Shown: positions 15,401 through 27,524, counted from the stretch's first letter. The stretch: 64,000 nucleotides of DNA from Bactrocera neohumeralis (GCF_024586455.1 NC_065921.1:11501401-11565400), one strand, 5' to 3'. Numbers and translations are program-made. The notes: generated from the letters alone by a model not told the origin.

Positions 15401-18400
15401 TATACTATTTTGCTGAAATAATAAATAATTATGCTGCTTCGAACAAGCCGAAACTAACAAACTGATAATACCGTCCACATTAACTTGGTTTTGATCGGTC
15501 AATTTGTATGGCAGCTATATGCTATAGTGACTCGATCTGAATGATTTTTTCGGAGAATGCAGCGTTACTTCAGGTGATAATCTACACCAAATTTCTTGCT
15601 GATATCTCGTTAACTAAAAAATCTTTTCATACAAAAACTCGTTTATGATCTTTCAGTTTATATGACAGCTATATGCTCCAGTTATTCGATTTGAACAATT
15701 TATTTGGAGAATGTACTGCTACTTTGACCAATAATCTATACCAAATTTCTTGCTGATATCTCGTTAAATAAAAAGGCTTTTCATACAGGAGCTTAGATTT
15801 CATCTGTCCATTTGTACGGAAGCTACATGCAACAGTAACTCAATCTAAATAATATTTTCGGAGATTACATGGATGCTTTAGGCAATAATCCATGCCAAAT
15901 TTTGTGAAGATATCTCGTCAAATAAAAAAGTTTTTCATACAAAAACTCGTTTATTATAGTTGAGTTTGCATGACAGCTATATGCTATAGTCGTTCGATTT
16001 GAACAGTATGCCCAGAGATTGTAGCTTTCTTTCGAGCAGTATTATATGCCAAATTTCGAGAAGATAGTTTGCCAAATAAAAAAGTTGTCCATACAAGAAC
16101 ATGATTTTGATCGATTTGTTTGTATGACAGCTAGATGCTATATTAGTTCAATATCAGATCCGACAGATGCGAAGCTTCTGTGTGTTATAAGTTGTGTATT
16201 ATATCATATTTAGGGTATAAATATCACACAGATATTACATAACCGCACTTCAGCATGCTTATATGCGTATGGAGTACCAGTTTACGCCGTGGCGTATGAG
16301 TAACTTTTGTTAGCGTTATAATTTTTCTCATAAAGTATGCGATTGTTGGTATTACTACTAAATTTTGCAAGGCGTAATAAATATTTTATGTGCTTTACGT
16401 GTTAAAATAACTTCAACTGTTAATTAATAAAATATTTTTGCCGCTCTAAAATTCTCGTATGCTGAAGTACTTAGAAATACTCAAGAAAATATTTCATTCA
16501 AACGCAAAAAATTCCAAAGAACTCATTTTCTGATATCCAATAGCAATTTATAATTAATTGAAAATAGTTTTTTTATGAACCTCAAGACCTAATTGAACTA
16601 CTGTTTAGACAAGTTGTCAACCTTAATGCAGCGCTACAAGCTACAGCTTGGCAACTGATTTCTACAGAAGAATCTTATACACTGAATTATATATATATAT
16701 ATACATACACAAATCGTCACCTGAAATGCAAAATAACGTATCATCAAAAAATTCGGAATTGAGTGTCTTATTGATTACGCTTCACTACTTCAAATTACAT
16801 ACATAATATTACATATGTTCAACATTTTCAGGTTCTGCACTCAGATATAAACCAGTTTTAACCAATATTAAAATTTTTTTTCACTCATGTTCCATTTTAT
16901 TTCGTGTTTCATTTCGTGTTGTTACGTTATTTTGCATTTCAGGTGATGATATGTATAAATTAATTGTAACAAGCTGATTTACAAATTTTTACTGAAACTA
17001 AAATACATAATGCGCATTAAAATCGCCGGTGATCCCTAGGCGATAACGAATCGCTAATAAATGCCTCCTACAGTAACGACATGTAAAAATTTAAAAATAA
17101 GAAAATACTGTCAATCAGACAAATTGAATACAGTGCAGCAAATACTGCTATATGTACTTATGTATGAGTGTTTATATACACTCATTGAGATGCACAACCG
17201 ACGTTCAATGTTCAGCTCAACAAGTACATGCAAATTAATTGCTGTAATGCCGTCTGAGCAATTTTGTCGAGCAGTGTTATCAGCGTTTAATTGGACTGGG
17301 ATTTATATTATAAAGTAAGGAAAAAGTGGCTGACAATTTGATGCGAAAAAAGCGATCCAAGCCACATAGCATATTGCTGTATATAGTTCATTTTAATATA
17401 AGTATATATATATATGTACATATATATACCGAGTATACCATATATAGGTAGCGATCTACAAACCGCATGTATTTATATATATATATATTGTCATATATTT
17501 TATATAAATACTGTGTGATCGCCTGATTGTCGCACTGTGTTCATTGTTGTTGTAACTTAAAGAAGGTGTGTCTATTTCATTCACAGCGCACACTAATACA
17601 CACACATTTATAACATATATACAGCTTATTGATGGGCTTGTCTCTGACTTATAAATATTAAATATAGCAAGCCTCGGTTTATTTGTATGAATTTATAATC
17701 TATTTGGACTATATACACATATATATGTAAGTACATATATGCTTGTATATAAAACTATATGGAAAAGCAGCATGTAGTACCTTTCGGGTTAGTAATGGTC
17801 CGGATTGGGTGTTTACAATTAATCATTTTTTACTGACATTTCAAAATAAATTCTTCACTATAGTTAGAAAAAGCTGCATTAAAACGCAAATGATATACAA
17901 GTATAATAGTGATCATTAAGTGCGAATAATATTGCTAATGGGTATTGTGGTCAGTACTGAATCCATGAAATTTTATTTAAATGCACAATGGTCACTTAAA
18001 AATAAAACAGAATTCAATTTCTCGATCAAAACTGTATTTCGATGTTACATTTGTCAATAAAAAATTATGTTAGTGTTACATCTATCGACAAAAATGTTTT
18101 TGATATTAAGTTTATCGGTCCAAAATACATACATATGTACAGTATGTATGTCAGTGATAAATTTATTCCTAAAAATTACTTCTTAAATTTATCGATAACA
18201 AATCATTTCTCTTCTTAAATGTAAGTATAAAAAATTGTTTATCGATAAAAACTGTACTTCGATATTACACTTATCGATAAAAAAATTTCGACATTAAATT
18301 TATCTGTCATAAATATATATAATATGACATTTATCGGTCAAAAATATGTTAGTCTAAATTTATCTATAAAATTTTTTTCTTAAATTTATCGATAACAAAT

Positions 18401-21400
18401 GAATTCATTTGTTAAATGTGTGTATAAAAAGCAATTAAATGTTTAATTTATCGATAAAAAATAGTTCGATATTAAATATATCAATGATAATTTATCGGTT
18501 AGTAGTTATCGACAAAGAATTATTTTAATTGCTCTATAGTCAATTGTTCTCAATGCACAATTAATTAGCTTTATGTAAGATTGCAGAAAGCTTCTTATCA
18601 TTGGGTGAGTTCTGACTACAAATTCAATTTAAACACACAACGTTCAGTACAAACTAATTTAAAATAAAATTTATCACAGTAAAATTATTTTAAAATTAAA
18701 TTAATCTATCGAAAATTGTATCGAAATTAAATTTATCGATTATAATTATCGATATAATTATTAAAATTTATGGATAAGACTTATAGAAATTTATCAATAA
18801 GAATTATTTCAATTGCATCATGTATAATAGTTCCCAATGTACAGTGCTAGCAGGGTATTGAATCTTCTTGAAATTTAATTCAAGTTTACAACGATAAATT
18901 AACAATGCTTCAAAACAAAGTTCATTAATTCCAAATTATTTCAATATTGAATTTATCGATAAGTAAATATCAATTAGTAATTATCGCTTAGATCTTACTT
19001 CAATTATTTATATACCGATGTATTATATCGAAATTAAACTTATCGAAAAAAATCAAAATAATGGATTAAAAATTATTACAATTGCTTAAAGTCAACAGTT
19101 TTCAAATCCATCTATTTGGGACCAGTCATGCCACGTGACAACTATAAATTGCCAACTCGTAGTAAATGCTCATGCCCAATAACCTGGTAAACACCGCTGC
19201 CACAACGCGTTGCTCTACACACTTCATTGATTGGCGGCCGCTGATAATGTAACTGTCTCAGCACTACATACTTACGCTGATAAGATGATCGCTACCAGCG
19301 TCTAGCAATCTGCTCGACACGGTGAAATGGAGCAAGAGCAAGCATGCATACACCAACACACACTTCCCCTGCCACTGTGTGTGGTGTGCTTACATACAAC
19401 ACGTGTATATGTACATATGCATGTGCTTACACTTGCCGTAGGATAGTTAGGTGTAATGTGGAAACTGATATTAAGGCGCTAAAACAAATGTGTCGCGCGT
19501 GTACAAACTATCCCCCGCACTACTTTTATGGTTTGTTTTTATTACGTTCTTCCATTTTTATTACGTCTATATGAGTGCCTATCAATAATTAGCTTCGAAG
19601 CGCCAGTCAGTCATTCCATCAAACTATTGACAGTTACCAGTGTATTATACAAATGAATATGTGCAATAGCCGCAGAAAGATAGAGACAGCATTTGACTTG
19701 AGATTGAACCTGAAAATACTAAAAAGACTACGCATTAATCCCAATACACACAAATGCTTATATTCAGTCATATGTACACATGCGGTATACCAGAGATTCG
19801 CTGAAGAGAAGGAAACCCGCCGATAGTACAAATATACTTTAAATGCGGTTTGGTGCTGGTTCTTAACTTACTTGCTTTATTGAAAATCGATCACAGCGAT
19901 CAGTTCGAGTGCAGGTCTTGTGCGGTTAGGTTGTTGCACTAAATTAAGACAGTTAATAATTGTTTCCGTCAAGACAGTGCTTTCGTGGTTTTCGCAAGAC
20001 ATAAATATCAGAAATTTTTTTAAAGTAACATTCAAAATGCCGAAAAATCGCCGATTCGATGGATCAGGTATGAATTGCATTTGGAGAAGATGGATTTTTT
20101 AGACAGTGAAATGAGTTTTAAAATGAATACTACAATAAGATATGTATAGCAATAATATGCTCCAATTGAAGATGTTTTTAAAAGCAATTATATTTCCAAA
20201 AAAATTAAATTTCAAGTTAAATTTTAGATCTAATTTTATTATTAATGATAGCAAATGCTATTATATATAAAATATTAGGTAAATAATGCATTAATAGCAT
20301 AAAGGACATAAAAAAATATATATCTTGATTTTGAATGTATATCAGCTATAGGCTATAGTTGTCTAAGCTAAACAATTTGCTCACAGAAAGTAGCGTTGCT
20401 TTCGACAATAATTCCCGCCAAATTTTATGAAGTTATTTTGCCAAATAAAAAAGTTTTGCATGCAAGAACTTGATTTTATTAATCAGTTTGTATGGTACGT
20501 ATATCCTATAGCATATATTGGCGGTTGCGATAAATGGGAAGAAAAGAGTGTGAGCAAAATTTCAGTTCAATATCTCGAAAACTAAAGGTCTAGTTATCAT
20601 ACATAGAGACAGACGAACAGACGCACATAACTAAATCGAGTCAGGTGAACACGCTGGTCATATGTATATGCATATACTTTATAGGGTCTGGATAACATTA
20701 TATTGGGTAGTCGAAAAAGTCTTTCGTATTTTATCAATAAATGCCGTTGCAGTCGTATATCTCCAGTGCTACCAATCACATTGCGTCCATACCATATAGT
20801 GTTGTAAAGGTGAGATTTTAAGCTTCATTTAACCAAAAAAAAAAAAACAAATATATTCGGGAAAGTTGAAAAAAAGTAACAGCTGTTCAAAAATGAGTGA
20901 AAATAATGAAGAAATTCGCTTTAATTAGAAATTTTTGTATAAAAAAGGGAAGGCAAGCCACCAATGAAATTTGTGAAGTTTACGGAAACGCTGCTGTATC
21001 AGCTCGTGTAGCACAACAATGGTTCGCTCGCTTCCGTTCTGTAATTTTCGAAATTTCGATTTACACTTATGAGCAGTAAAATCGCAAAAAGTGGTCGACC
21101 AAAATGGTACATATTTCGTTATTTATTTATTACTATAAATATGAAAAATAAGATGAAGTTTGATTAGAAATACGAAAAGACTTTTCGACTACCCAATACA
21201 TCCAGCTGACTCGAAATTAATTTTGAATTTGAAAATATTTTTGACACATTATTCTGATCGAAGGCACGTAATATACAGTTATTTAAACAATTAGCGGTTT
21301 CACAAGTCTCATAAAGTTTTAAGTTATAACGATTCGAAAACATAGCATTGAGAATTGTAAATGTGTAAACTCATTTTTGTATGAAATCCAACAACAATTT

Positions 21401-24400
21401 TTTAAACAAATTTATAATTTTACGATTTTACGATGCTTTACGACGGGTTGTGAGTACCCCAAATAATTTGAAAATATTGCTAATATTATCGATAATCGAT
21501 TTTTTTAATTTACAAATTCAAAAAATAAGTTCTTACAGTTTTTTTTTTCTTATAGGTAAAATATGAAATTTTTTAAAATTATATTTAATTTTTTTTTACT
21601 ATTTTTAATTGCTCATTATTATTTTTATTCAGAAATGTAACAAGAAATATTTTATTTTTAAAATAGAAAATAAAAGTAATTAGAAAAATAATTAATATTA
21701 TCCATTTTTGATTATTGCTCACAAACAGGCATTACTTTCTCTTATAAGCAATTGTGAGCACACTTTCTTTGTAGCCAAAAACTTAACACTCAACAACATA
21801 TAAATACAACAAACACTCAAAACAATTGCGTTCCAATTATTAATAAAATAATTCAAACGGTATTACTTCACTTTTAACGCTTATGCAAACACACTACAAG
21901 TTAGCTAATCAATTACCAATAACAATTCCTCTTCCATTGAGAGCGATTTCAGCTTGAAAAATTGCTACTTTTTGCTCTTCTTGCTGCTTCTATTCATAAG
22001 CGTAAACAATAAGTGGCGTCTGGGCGCTTTTAACATATGTAGATAACTGTATATGTTGGCTATAACCGGCCAATAAAGAAGATGAACTGTATATGTGTGC
22101 ATTGTTGTGAACTAGTATTGTTTTTCATATGTGTGTGTGTGCGTTGATCCACTGGGCGACCATAACTTAACCTATAAAAAAATGCTCCTACCTGCTCTTA
22201 GACGAAATAAGCGTTAAATTTGAGTGCAATTAAATAACGGAAATGCTCCGTTATTCAAGCGAAGATAACACATAATTGAGTTATCGTCAATGTAAAGTGC
22301 ATTCCGTTATTGACAGCGCGCAAATATTTGCCATAAACCGTAGTAAGCGCTTTTCACTTTTCATTCATTTTATTAATTGCAAGTAATGCGTCTAGTTGTA
22401 ATAACAACAGATCAAACAAATTAGCATTAACTTAATAACGTGGAACTTCATTGGCTGTGCTATAGAAAAATTGAAAAGAGTTTTGAGAGCTTAGTAAACA
22501 AAATGAGAAAAATTTTCCTACAACTCACCTATTTCAATGGAAAATAGTTGTGAAAAATGTTTTGCTCATTTCAGCGTAAATATTATTGCATTCCTCTTAT
22601 GTCTTATTTCTTTTTGTTTCTTGTTATTTCTTATGTTTTGAAAACATGAACGGAGTGCAAGCGCTGGGGTAAACAAAACGCTTACGTCGTTTATTATTGA
22701 TTATTTCATAAGAATCACTTAAGTGTTTTCATAATAAATATTAGCCATCCATATTTACGTAGTTATGGTGCATATATATGTACATGTATAAATACATAAG
22801 CACCTACTTAATTGTAGAAACCACATAACCTCAACATTCGACGCTTGAAATTTTATCTATAATATTTTGTTGTTGTAGTGGAAAACGTAAATAAAATATA
22901 CTCCAGTAAACAATAGGAAGCTCTCTAATGATTCACCTCGTTTTGAGTTGTCTTTAGTGCGGGCTGTTTAATGCTTTTTTATTACGTTTATTCTTCCGGA
23001 AATTAAAACGAAATGTATTGTGGTTTTGCTCTTAACATACATATATGCTTCAATGGAAAAAATACTTATATGGAAGAAAAATATATAGATTACAGGTATA
23101 TAAATCACTAAGTCACAGATGTAGGTAAATGCGATCAATGTGTTTTATAGGGTCTGCTTTGAACTTATGTCCATACGGATATAATGGACCTCTTCGTATG
23201 CTACTTCAGCGCACTATCTTCAAATGTCTTTATTTCACAAAAATTTATATGAAAAGCAACAACAAAGATACGCCTATGCTCCCAATACAAAAGTGTATGC
23301 ATAAAGTGAGACAAAATAAGGTTTTATAACCGTTTGTTATACTATCTCACTTCAATTATGCCAGTCTATTGCATTTACACACCCAGTTGTTCGATTCGCT
23401 TTAACAAAACGTGGAGTACTAACTTACTGATTTGTGCTATTATATAAGTCACTATTACCCTATAAGATAAAGTTTGGTATATATCGTCACCTAAAATGCA
23501 AAATAACATCACTTTTCATAAGTTTATAGGCTAAGGAAAACGGTATAATAGAAACCACTCATATTGAAATCAAAATTTAGTTTTGGTTATATATGTGGTT
23601 ATATATTGGTTATAAAATGGTTATATATTGGTTATAAAATAGTTATATATTGGTTATGAAATGATTATATTTGACAGCGTTAGCTGAAAATTTTTATGCT
23701 CCATATATTTAATATGTTTTAGTGAATCGTAAGCTATAAAAACTCAATTTCGATTTTTTTCATGATATGTTGTTTTGCATTTTAGTTGACGATTCAATAT
23801 TTCCTTAAATTTCATAAAATTCAGTTTATTACTTGCTTACATTTAAGTATAACATCAAGTATTTTACCAGATATGAAACAATTGTTATCAAAATAGGAAC
23901 TGAATGTGTTATCTTTTATGTAAAAAAGTCGAATTCATTACTATAATATAAGTCTAAGTCTACAACCATTATAATGATAATAAATTGAGTGTTTTTTAAG
24001 CAAAGTATTAAATTTTTACTTTATATATTTCTTAGAGGGTCACTCTAGAAGGGCGCATTTATGGTATTAACTGCTTTAAGTTGCACTTTTTGTTAATTCT
24101 AACACCTATAATTAATAACCATAAAGGTACCGCTTATTAAAAAGGTATAGTGGGTGTGCTCTGATTGTTTTAATACTATTTAAGTTTTATTATGTTAATT
24201 TGTTGGGCTTGTGCGCCAATATTATTTAATACTTTAGCTTTAAGATAAATATATTCAGTACTTATTTATTGCGTATTTAATAATGTAATAAACAATTTGC
24301 TAATTTATAATTAACAGTAATTGTTCCAGAAACATAAAAGTATAAGGATATGATTTTTAATATACTAAAATTATCTTTTTAATTAATACAATTGCTTATA

Positions 24401-27400
24401 AACATTTAAAAAAAAACCGTCTTTTTGAAGCACGCTGAGTTACAACCTTTGAATTTCGCTTTTGACACACTTGGAGAATATTTAGTTATAATTCACACCC
24501 AGTTTATAAAAAAAAACAGAATATCAAAAATTAGCCACGAATTTCAAGTATTTTACACTGACTTGTGGTTGTTCCTTTTACTTATATTGAATATACAGCA
24601 AATATTGGTTAGTCGAAAAAGTCTTTTCGTATTTCTAATCAAACTTCAAACTATTTTTTTTTTATATTTATACCAATAAATAAACAAATATGAACCATAG
24701 AGATTCCATCAGTGTAAAACTTTCATCAGTGTAAATCGAAATATCGAAAATTACAGAACGGAAGCGATCGAACCATTGTTGTGCTACACGAACTGTTACA
24801 GCATCGTCTCCGTAAACTTCACAAATTTCATTGGCGGCTTGCGTGGCATTCTTCCCTTTTTTATACAAAAATTTCAAAATATAGCGAATTTCTTCATTAC
24901 ATTCACTCATTTTTGAACAGCTCTAACTTTTTTTCAACTTCTTCGAATGTAATTTTTGGTTAAATGAAGCTTAAAATCTCACCTTTTCAACACTATATGG
25001 TATGACACCATGTGATTGGTAGCACTGGAGATATACGACTGCAACGACATCTATTGACAAAATACGAAAATACTTTTTCGACTACTCAATTTGTAAATTT
25101 TCAAATCTTTTATTAAATGAATAAAAAAACAAATAAAATAAAATAAAATAACGTAGTTTAAAAAAATAAAGGAAGTCTTCAGTTCACATTTCCAAACTCT
25201 CAACTCCGACATAACTTCTACTTAGAAACGAACACACACACCTGCATTTTGGCGGTAATTTAAAATTATGTCAAAGTCCTTGCTGTACCCGCTTATTTTT
25301 GGTATGTGCCTGCGATTTTGATTGCGCCTTTTATTAAAAATACTTTTTTCCTTCAAAGTCAATGGAAGATTTCCACAGCCTCTGCTTCAATATTTAAGTA
25401 CTATAAATAGCAAGACAATTAAAGAGCTGAATGATTAATTTTTAATACACACATGCTGCTTATCAGTTTATTTACATTACCAAACGAAGGCGCATGTGAG
25501 GAGTAGTTGAGGTATTAAAACAAAAATAAAAATGCTTTTGATTGCACACAATTTGATAGAAGCTGCTACGTCGGCTTTCAACCAAAATAGCAAAAGGTGC
25601 AAAGTCTAGCAGAAATGATGGCAGTGACCGGGTGAATATGTTTGGACTTTATTGGGGGTTTTACAGATTGTAATTAGTTGTGTTTTCATTTATATCTATT
25701 ATTTAAGTTATTATATTATCTCAAGCAAAATATTCAAATAATATGTAAACTAATGCAATTATTCTTTTCTCTCTTCACTTACAGGTTTCATGGGCTTTGG
25801 TATACGTCATTTTCAAGCCTTCCTCATCTTCGCTGGCCTCTCTGTCGCATATGCGTTGCGTGTCAATTTGTCAGTCGCCATTGTCGCCATGACCGATAAA
25901 GACCAGGCAAATCCAGATTTTGAGGTAGGTGTAACACACAATAGAGTGGTTGTAGTGGTTGCGTTTTTAGCGGCAACTTTATGATCTTATAAAATCAAAT
26001 ATCGGTATACGTTGTACTAATGACGTCATGTGAACAGTATTTTTGACAGCTTTTTGTGTCAATGCTGTCACTATAAAGTATTTCAAAGAGTTCTTTTAAC
26101 GTTGCGCAACTTCAACTTTCACTTGCTATTCATCTACTTTTTTAAAAATGTATTTCTAAATATCTACTTTTTTCTTTGACAGGAATATGATTGGAACGAA
26201 AAGACAAAATCACTTTTACTCAGCAGTTTCTTCTGGGGCTACATTGTCACACAAGTGCCCGGTGGTGCATTGGCACGTAAATTTGGCGGTAAGACGACAT
26301 TGCTCTTTGGCGTGCTCATCTGCTCCATACTGGCCATATTGACACCTATTTTTGCGAAAATCGGCAATTGGCAGTTGGTGTGTGCGTTACGTGTCGTACA
26401 AGGTCTTAGCCAGGGTATGGTCTTCCCCTCAACGCATACGTTACTCTCGCAGTGGGCACCCATTGAGGAGCGTGGCAATATCGGCACATACTGTTATTCG
26501 GGCTCACAATTCGGTACTGTTGTTATGATGGCAACAAGCGGTGTAATCGCTTCATCGTCATTAGGTTGGCCCAGCATTTTCTATCTGTCTGGTGGTGTTG
26601 GTGTTGTATGGGCCATTGTCTGGTTCATATGGGGTGCCAGTTCACCGGCACATTCGAAAATCATTTCACCAGAAGAGAAGAAATTCATTGAACAATCGAT
26701 TGGCGTTGATGCTGCTAAAGAGCATGGTCCACCAGCAAATATACCATGGGTGAAAATCTTCACCACACCCGCATTCTTGGTATTGATTTTGACACATAGC
26801 ACACACAACTGGGGCTTCTGGACATTGCTCACTGAAATACCCACATATATGAAGAGTGTATTAGGCATGGATATCAAATCGAATGCGTTACTCTCGGCTC
26901 TGCCCTATTTTGTGATGTTCTTAATGTGTTTCGTGTTCTCGAGCATCTCAACGCTTTTGAGTAAGAACCAATGCATGTCATTGTCATTCAGCAGAAAACT
27001 TTTCAATTCGATTGGCCATTGGGTACCAGTGATATCACTCATCGGCTTGGGTTATGTGGGCACGGATGATGCCACATTGGCCATTGTGCTGCTCACCATA
27101 ACTGTTGGCATCAACGCCTCCACCTATTTGGGTTTCCAGGTTAATCACATAGATTTATCGCCGAACTATGCCGGCATATTGATGGGCATCACCAATTGCG
27201 CGGCGAATATTATGAGTATTATAGCGCCGCTGATTGTCGGCTTCATCGTCACCGATGAGGTAAATAGTTTCACTGATTATAATTATTTCTTATTATGTAA
27301 TTAATATTTATATGTATAGAAATTATAGTAATATGTAAATATTTTTATTGCAGCAAAATTCAGAACAATGGCGCATTATCTTCTTCATTGCTAGCGGTTT

Positions 27401-27524
27401 CTATTTCATCGGCAATTTGATGTTCATCCTCTTTGGTCGCGTTGAGGTGCAATCATGGAACGACCCACAACCAAAGCCATCACCGGAGAAACGCAATTCC
27501 ACACAACTAGAGTCACAGCATTAG
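3440..27524 (+). CDS. Gene A: SLC17-family MFS transporter (sialin/Picot-like), 4 coding exons
   Basis: Predicted 12-TM solute carrier of the SLC17 group (anion or Na-phosphate cotransport in the family; substrate unknown here). Coding exons are 3440-3524, 25785-25924, 26183-27259 and 27354-27524, giving 490 aa, normal for the family. Donors are GTAAGT, GTAGGT and GTAAAT; acceptors are TTACAG, TTGACAG and TTGCAG; intron phases are 1, 0, 0. The ATG follows AACAAA and gives a 28-residue hydrophilic N-terminus before GFGIRHFQ. Visible motifs: TM1 RVNLSVAIVAM (R54), TM2 SSFFWGYIVTQVPGG followed by ARKFGGK, TM4 PSTHT (H160) with WAPIEERG, and NHIDLSPNYAG from residue 396. The VGLUT TM2 histidine and TM4 glutamate positions are L and Q/S (my alignment), so a glutamate transporter is unlikely. 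It is the outermost member of the array. Its first intron is 22.3 kb, against 56-128 bp proposed for C-F. Confidence 0.92.
5550..6260. repeat. Tandem repeat (about 90-110 bp) with palindromic GTTAAC core
   Basis: The near-palindromic word CTGTTATGTTAACTAACAG or a variant recurs with its TATG at 5557, 5654, 5747, 5925, 6037, 6133 and 6233. Spacings are 97, 93, 178 (about two units), 112, 96 and 100. The linker phrase AATAATTTCGCTTAAC also recurs. This is a degenerate tandem array inside intron 1 of gene A. Confidence 0.75.
7729..7996. repeat. 84-bp tandem repeat with TCGAGNCTCGA palindrome
   Basis: TCGAGACTCGA at 7729, TCGAGTCTCGA at 7813, TCGAGTCTCGA at 7897 and a half site TCGAGTG at 7986 give spacings of 84, 84 and 89. 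The DNA between palindromes is largely diverged while the palindrome is kept. Confidence 0.65.
10240..10680. repeat. 95-105 bp tandem repeat, about 4 copies
   Basis: AATAAGTGGCA(T/A)C.CTCTT-type words have GTGGC at 10361, 10456, 10553 and 10658. Between them recur ACTGTAAGCTTT, AAACTCGTATTGGTAT and CATATTA(A/T). Units differ by many substitutions and small indels. Confidence 0.75.
11810..12760. repeat. Diverged about 330-bp AT-rich tandem repeat
   Basis: AGCTACTTTTT(A/G)ACAAAAAAAA occurs at 11858 and 12189 (spacing 331). Each is followed by AAATTTGA(A/T)AA, then an AATTTCAAAA-type stretch and a T-rich ACTTTTT tract. A third weaker unit starts near 12540. The tract is too AT-rich for firm boundaries. 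Confidence 0.45.
13714..13790. repeat. 19-bp minisatellite, 4 copies
   Basis: Units close to GAGCTTTTGCCAACAGAGT start at 13714, 13733, 13752 and 13771, an exact 19-bp period with one to three substitutions per unit. Confidence 0.85.
15485..16195. repeat. 154-bp satellite-like tandem array, about 4.5 copies
   Basis: The word (C)AGCTA(T/C)ATGC recurs with AGCTA at 15513, 15667, 15821, 15975 and 16129. All four intervals are exactly 154 bp. Each unit also has TTGATC..TC..TTTGTATG before the word, then a TCGAT(T/C)TGAA phrase, GGAGAATG, CCAAATTTCTTG.TGATATCTCG and a poly-A/TTTTCATACA phrase. Units differ by many substitutions but essentially no net indels. The same unit appears near 20340-20520 and, inverted, at 63790-64000. 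Confidence 0.85.
16713..16950. mobile_element. MITE copy 1 (about 238 bp, about 27-bp terminal inverted repeats)
   Basis: The left end near 16714 reads TCGTCACCTGAAATGCAAAA and continues TAACGTA. The right end at 16923-16950 is its reverse complement with about one mismatch (TACGTTATTTTGCATTTCAG then GTGATGAT). There is no coding capacity. A second copy with matching ends lies at 23482-23794, which supports a non-autonomous family. Confidence 0.8.
18040..19060. repeat. TATCGATA-rich degenerate repeat tract
   Basis: Over about 1 kb the phrase AAATTTATCGATAA or a near variant (TTATCGGTCAAAA, TTATCGACAAA) recurs every 30-70 bp. Exact TATCGATA occurs at least seven times (near 18190, 18240, 18268, 18380, 18450, 18752 and 18957). 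TATCGATA is the fly DRE core, and CGATA clusters are bound by BEAF-32 in Drosophila. Whether this tract binds such factors is untested. Confidence 0.65.
20320..20700. repeat. Interspersed dipteran repeat with 154-bp-type units and 3' tail
   Basis: Two units like those at 15485-16195 (AGCT/ACGT words at 20344 and about 20497, spacing about 153) run into a tail with ACAGACGAACAGACGCACAT, CTAAATCGAGTCAG and CTTTATAGGGTCTGG. The same tail appears inverted at 63540-63720. The mariner derivative at 20703 sits directly beside it. Confidence 0.65.
20703..21196 (+). mobile_element. Mariner deletion derivative 1 (494 bp) with TIRs and TA target sites
   Basis: It is flanked by TA at 20701-20702 and 21197-21198. 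Ends are TTGGGTAGTCGAAAAAGTCT and its inverse (AGACTTTTCGACTACCCAA). Inside is only the N-terminal helix-turn-helix part of a mariner transposase (NEICEVYG, ARVAQQWFARFRS), with an early stop. The catalytic core is missing. It shares its internal junction with the copy at 24606-25089. Confidence 0.85.
23482..23794. mobile_element. MITE copy 2 (about 312 bp), same family as 16713-16950
   Basis: The left end ATCGTCACCTAAAATGCAAA near 23483 and the right end TTGCATTTTAGTTGACGAT near 23776-23794 are inverted copies with a few mismatches and match copy 1 closely. The interior contains a 22-bp minisatellite. There is no coding capacity. Confidence 0.75.
23597..23668. repeat. 22-bp minisatellite inside MITE copy 2
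   Basis: The unit GGTTATATATTGGTTATAAA plus AT is present about three times with small changes, preceded by a partial unit. This expansion accounts for much of the length difference between the two MITE copies. Confidence 0.75.
24606..25089 (-). mobile_element. Mariner deletion derivative 2 (484 bp, inverted)
   Basis: Ends TTGGTTAGTCGAAAAAGTCT (left) and the inverse ACTTTTTCGACTACTCAA (right) match the element at 20703-21196. The minus strand from 24910 carries the intact N-terminal helix-turn-helix of a mariner transposase (NEEIRYILKFLYKKGKNA, AVTVRVAQQWFDRFRS). It then crosses the same deletion junction (VIFDISIYTDE) as copy 1. A TA target site is present on the left; the right one has mutated. 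Confidence 0.85.

Larger units (their letters stand above)
3525..25784 (+). other. Intron 1 of gene A (22.3 kb), repeat-filled
   Basis: It begins GTAAGT and ends CTTCACTTACAG. It splits codon 29 (T|GT, Cys), and the join restores frame into GFGIRHFQ. No nested gene is supported: open frames inside are short, low-complexity and without domains. It holds the tandem arrays, MITEs and mariner derivatives listed separately. Stretches not listed (3.6-5.5, 6.3-7.7, 8.0-10.2, 13.0-13.7, 13.8-15.4, 17.0-18.0, 19.1-20.3, 21.2-23.4 and 25.1-25.8 kb) are AT-rich sequence in which I see nothing specific beyond TA/CA microsatellites (for example 17400-17490). Confidence 0.85.
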
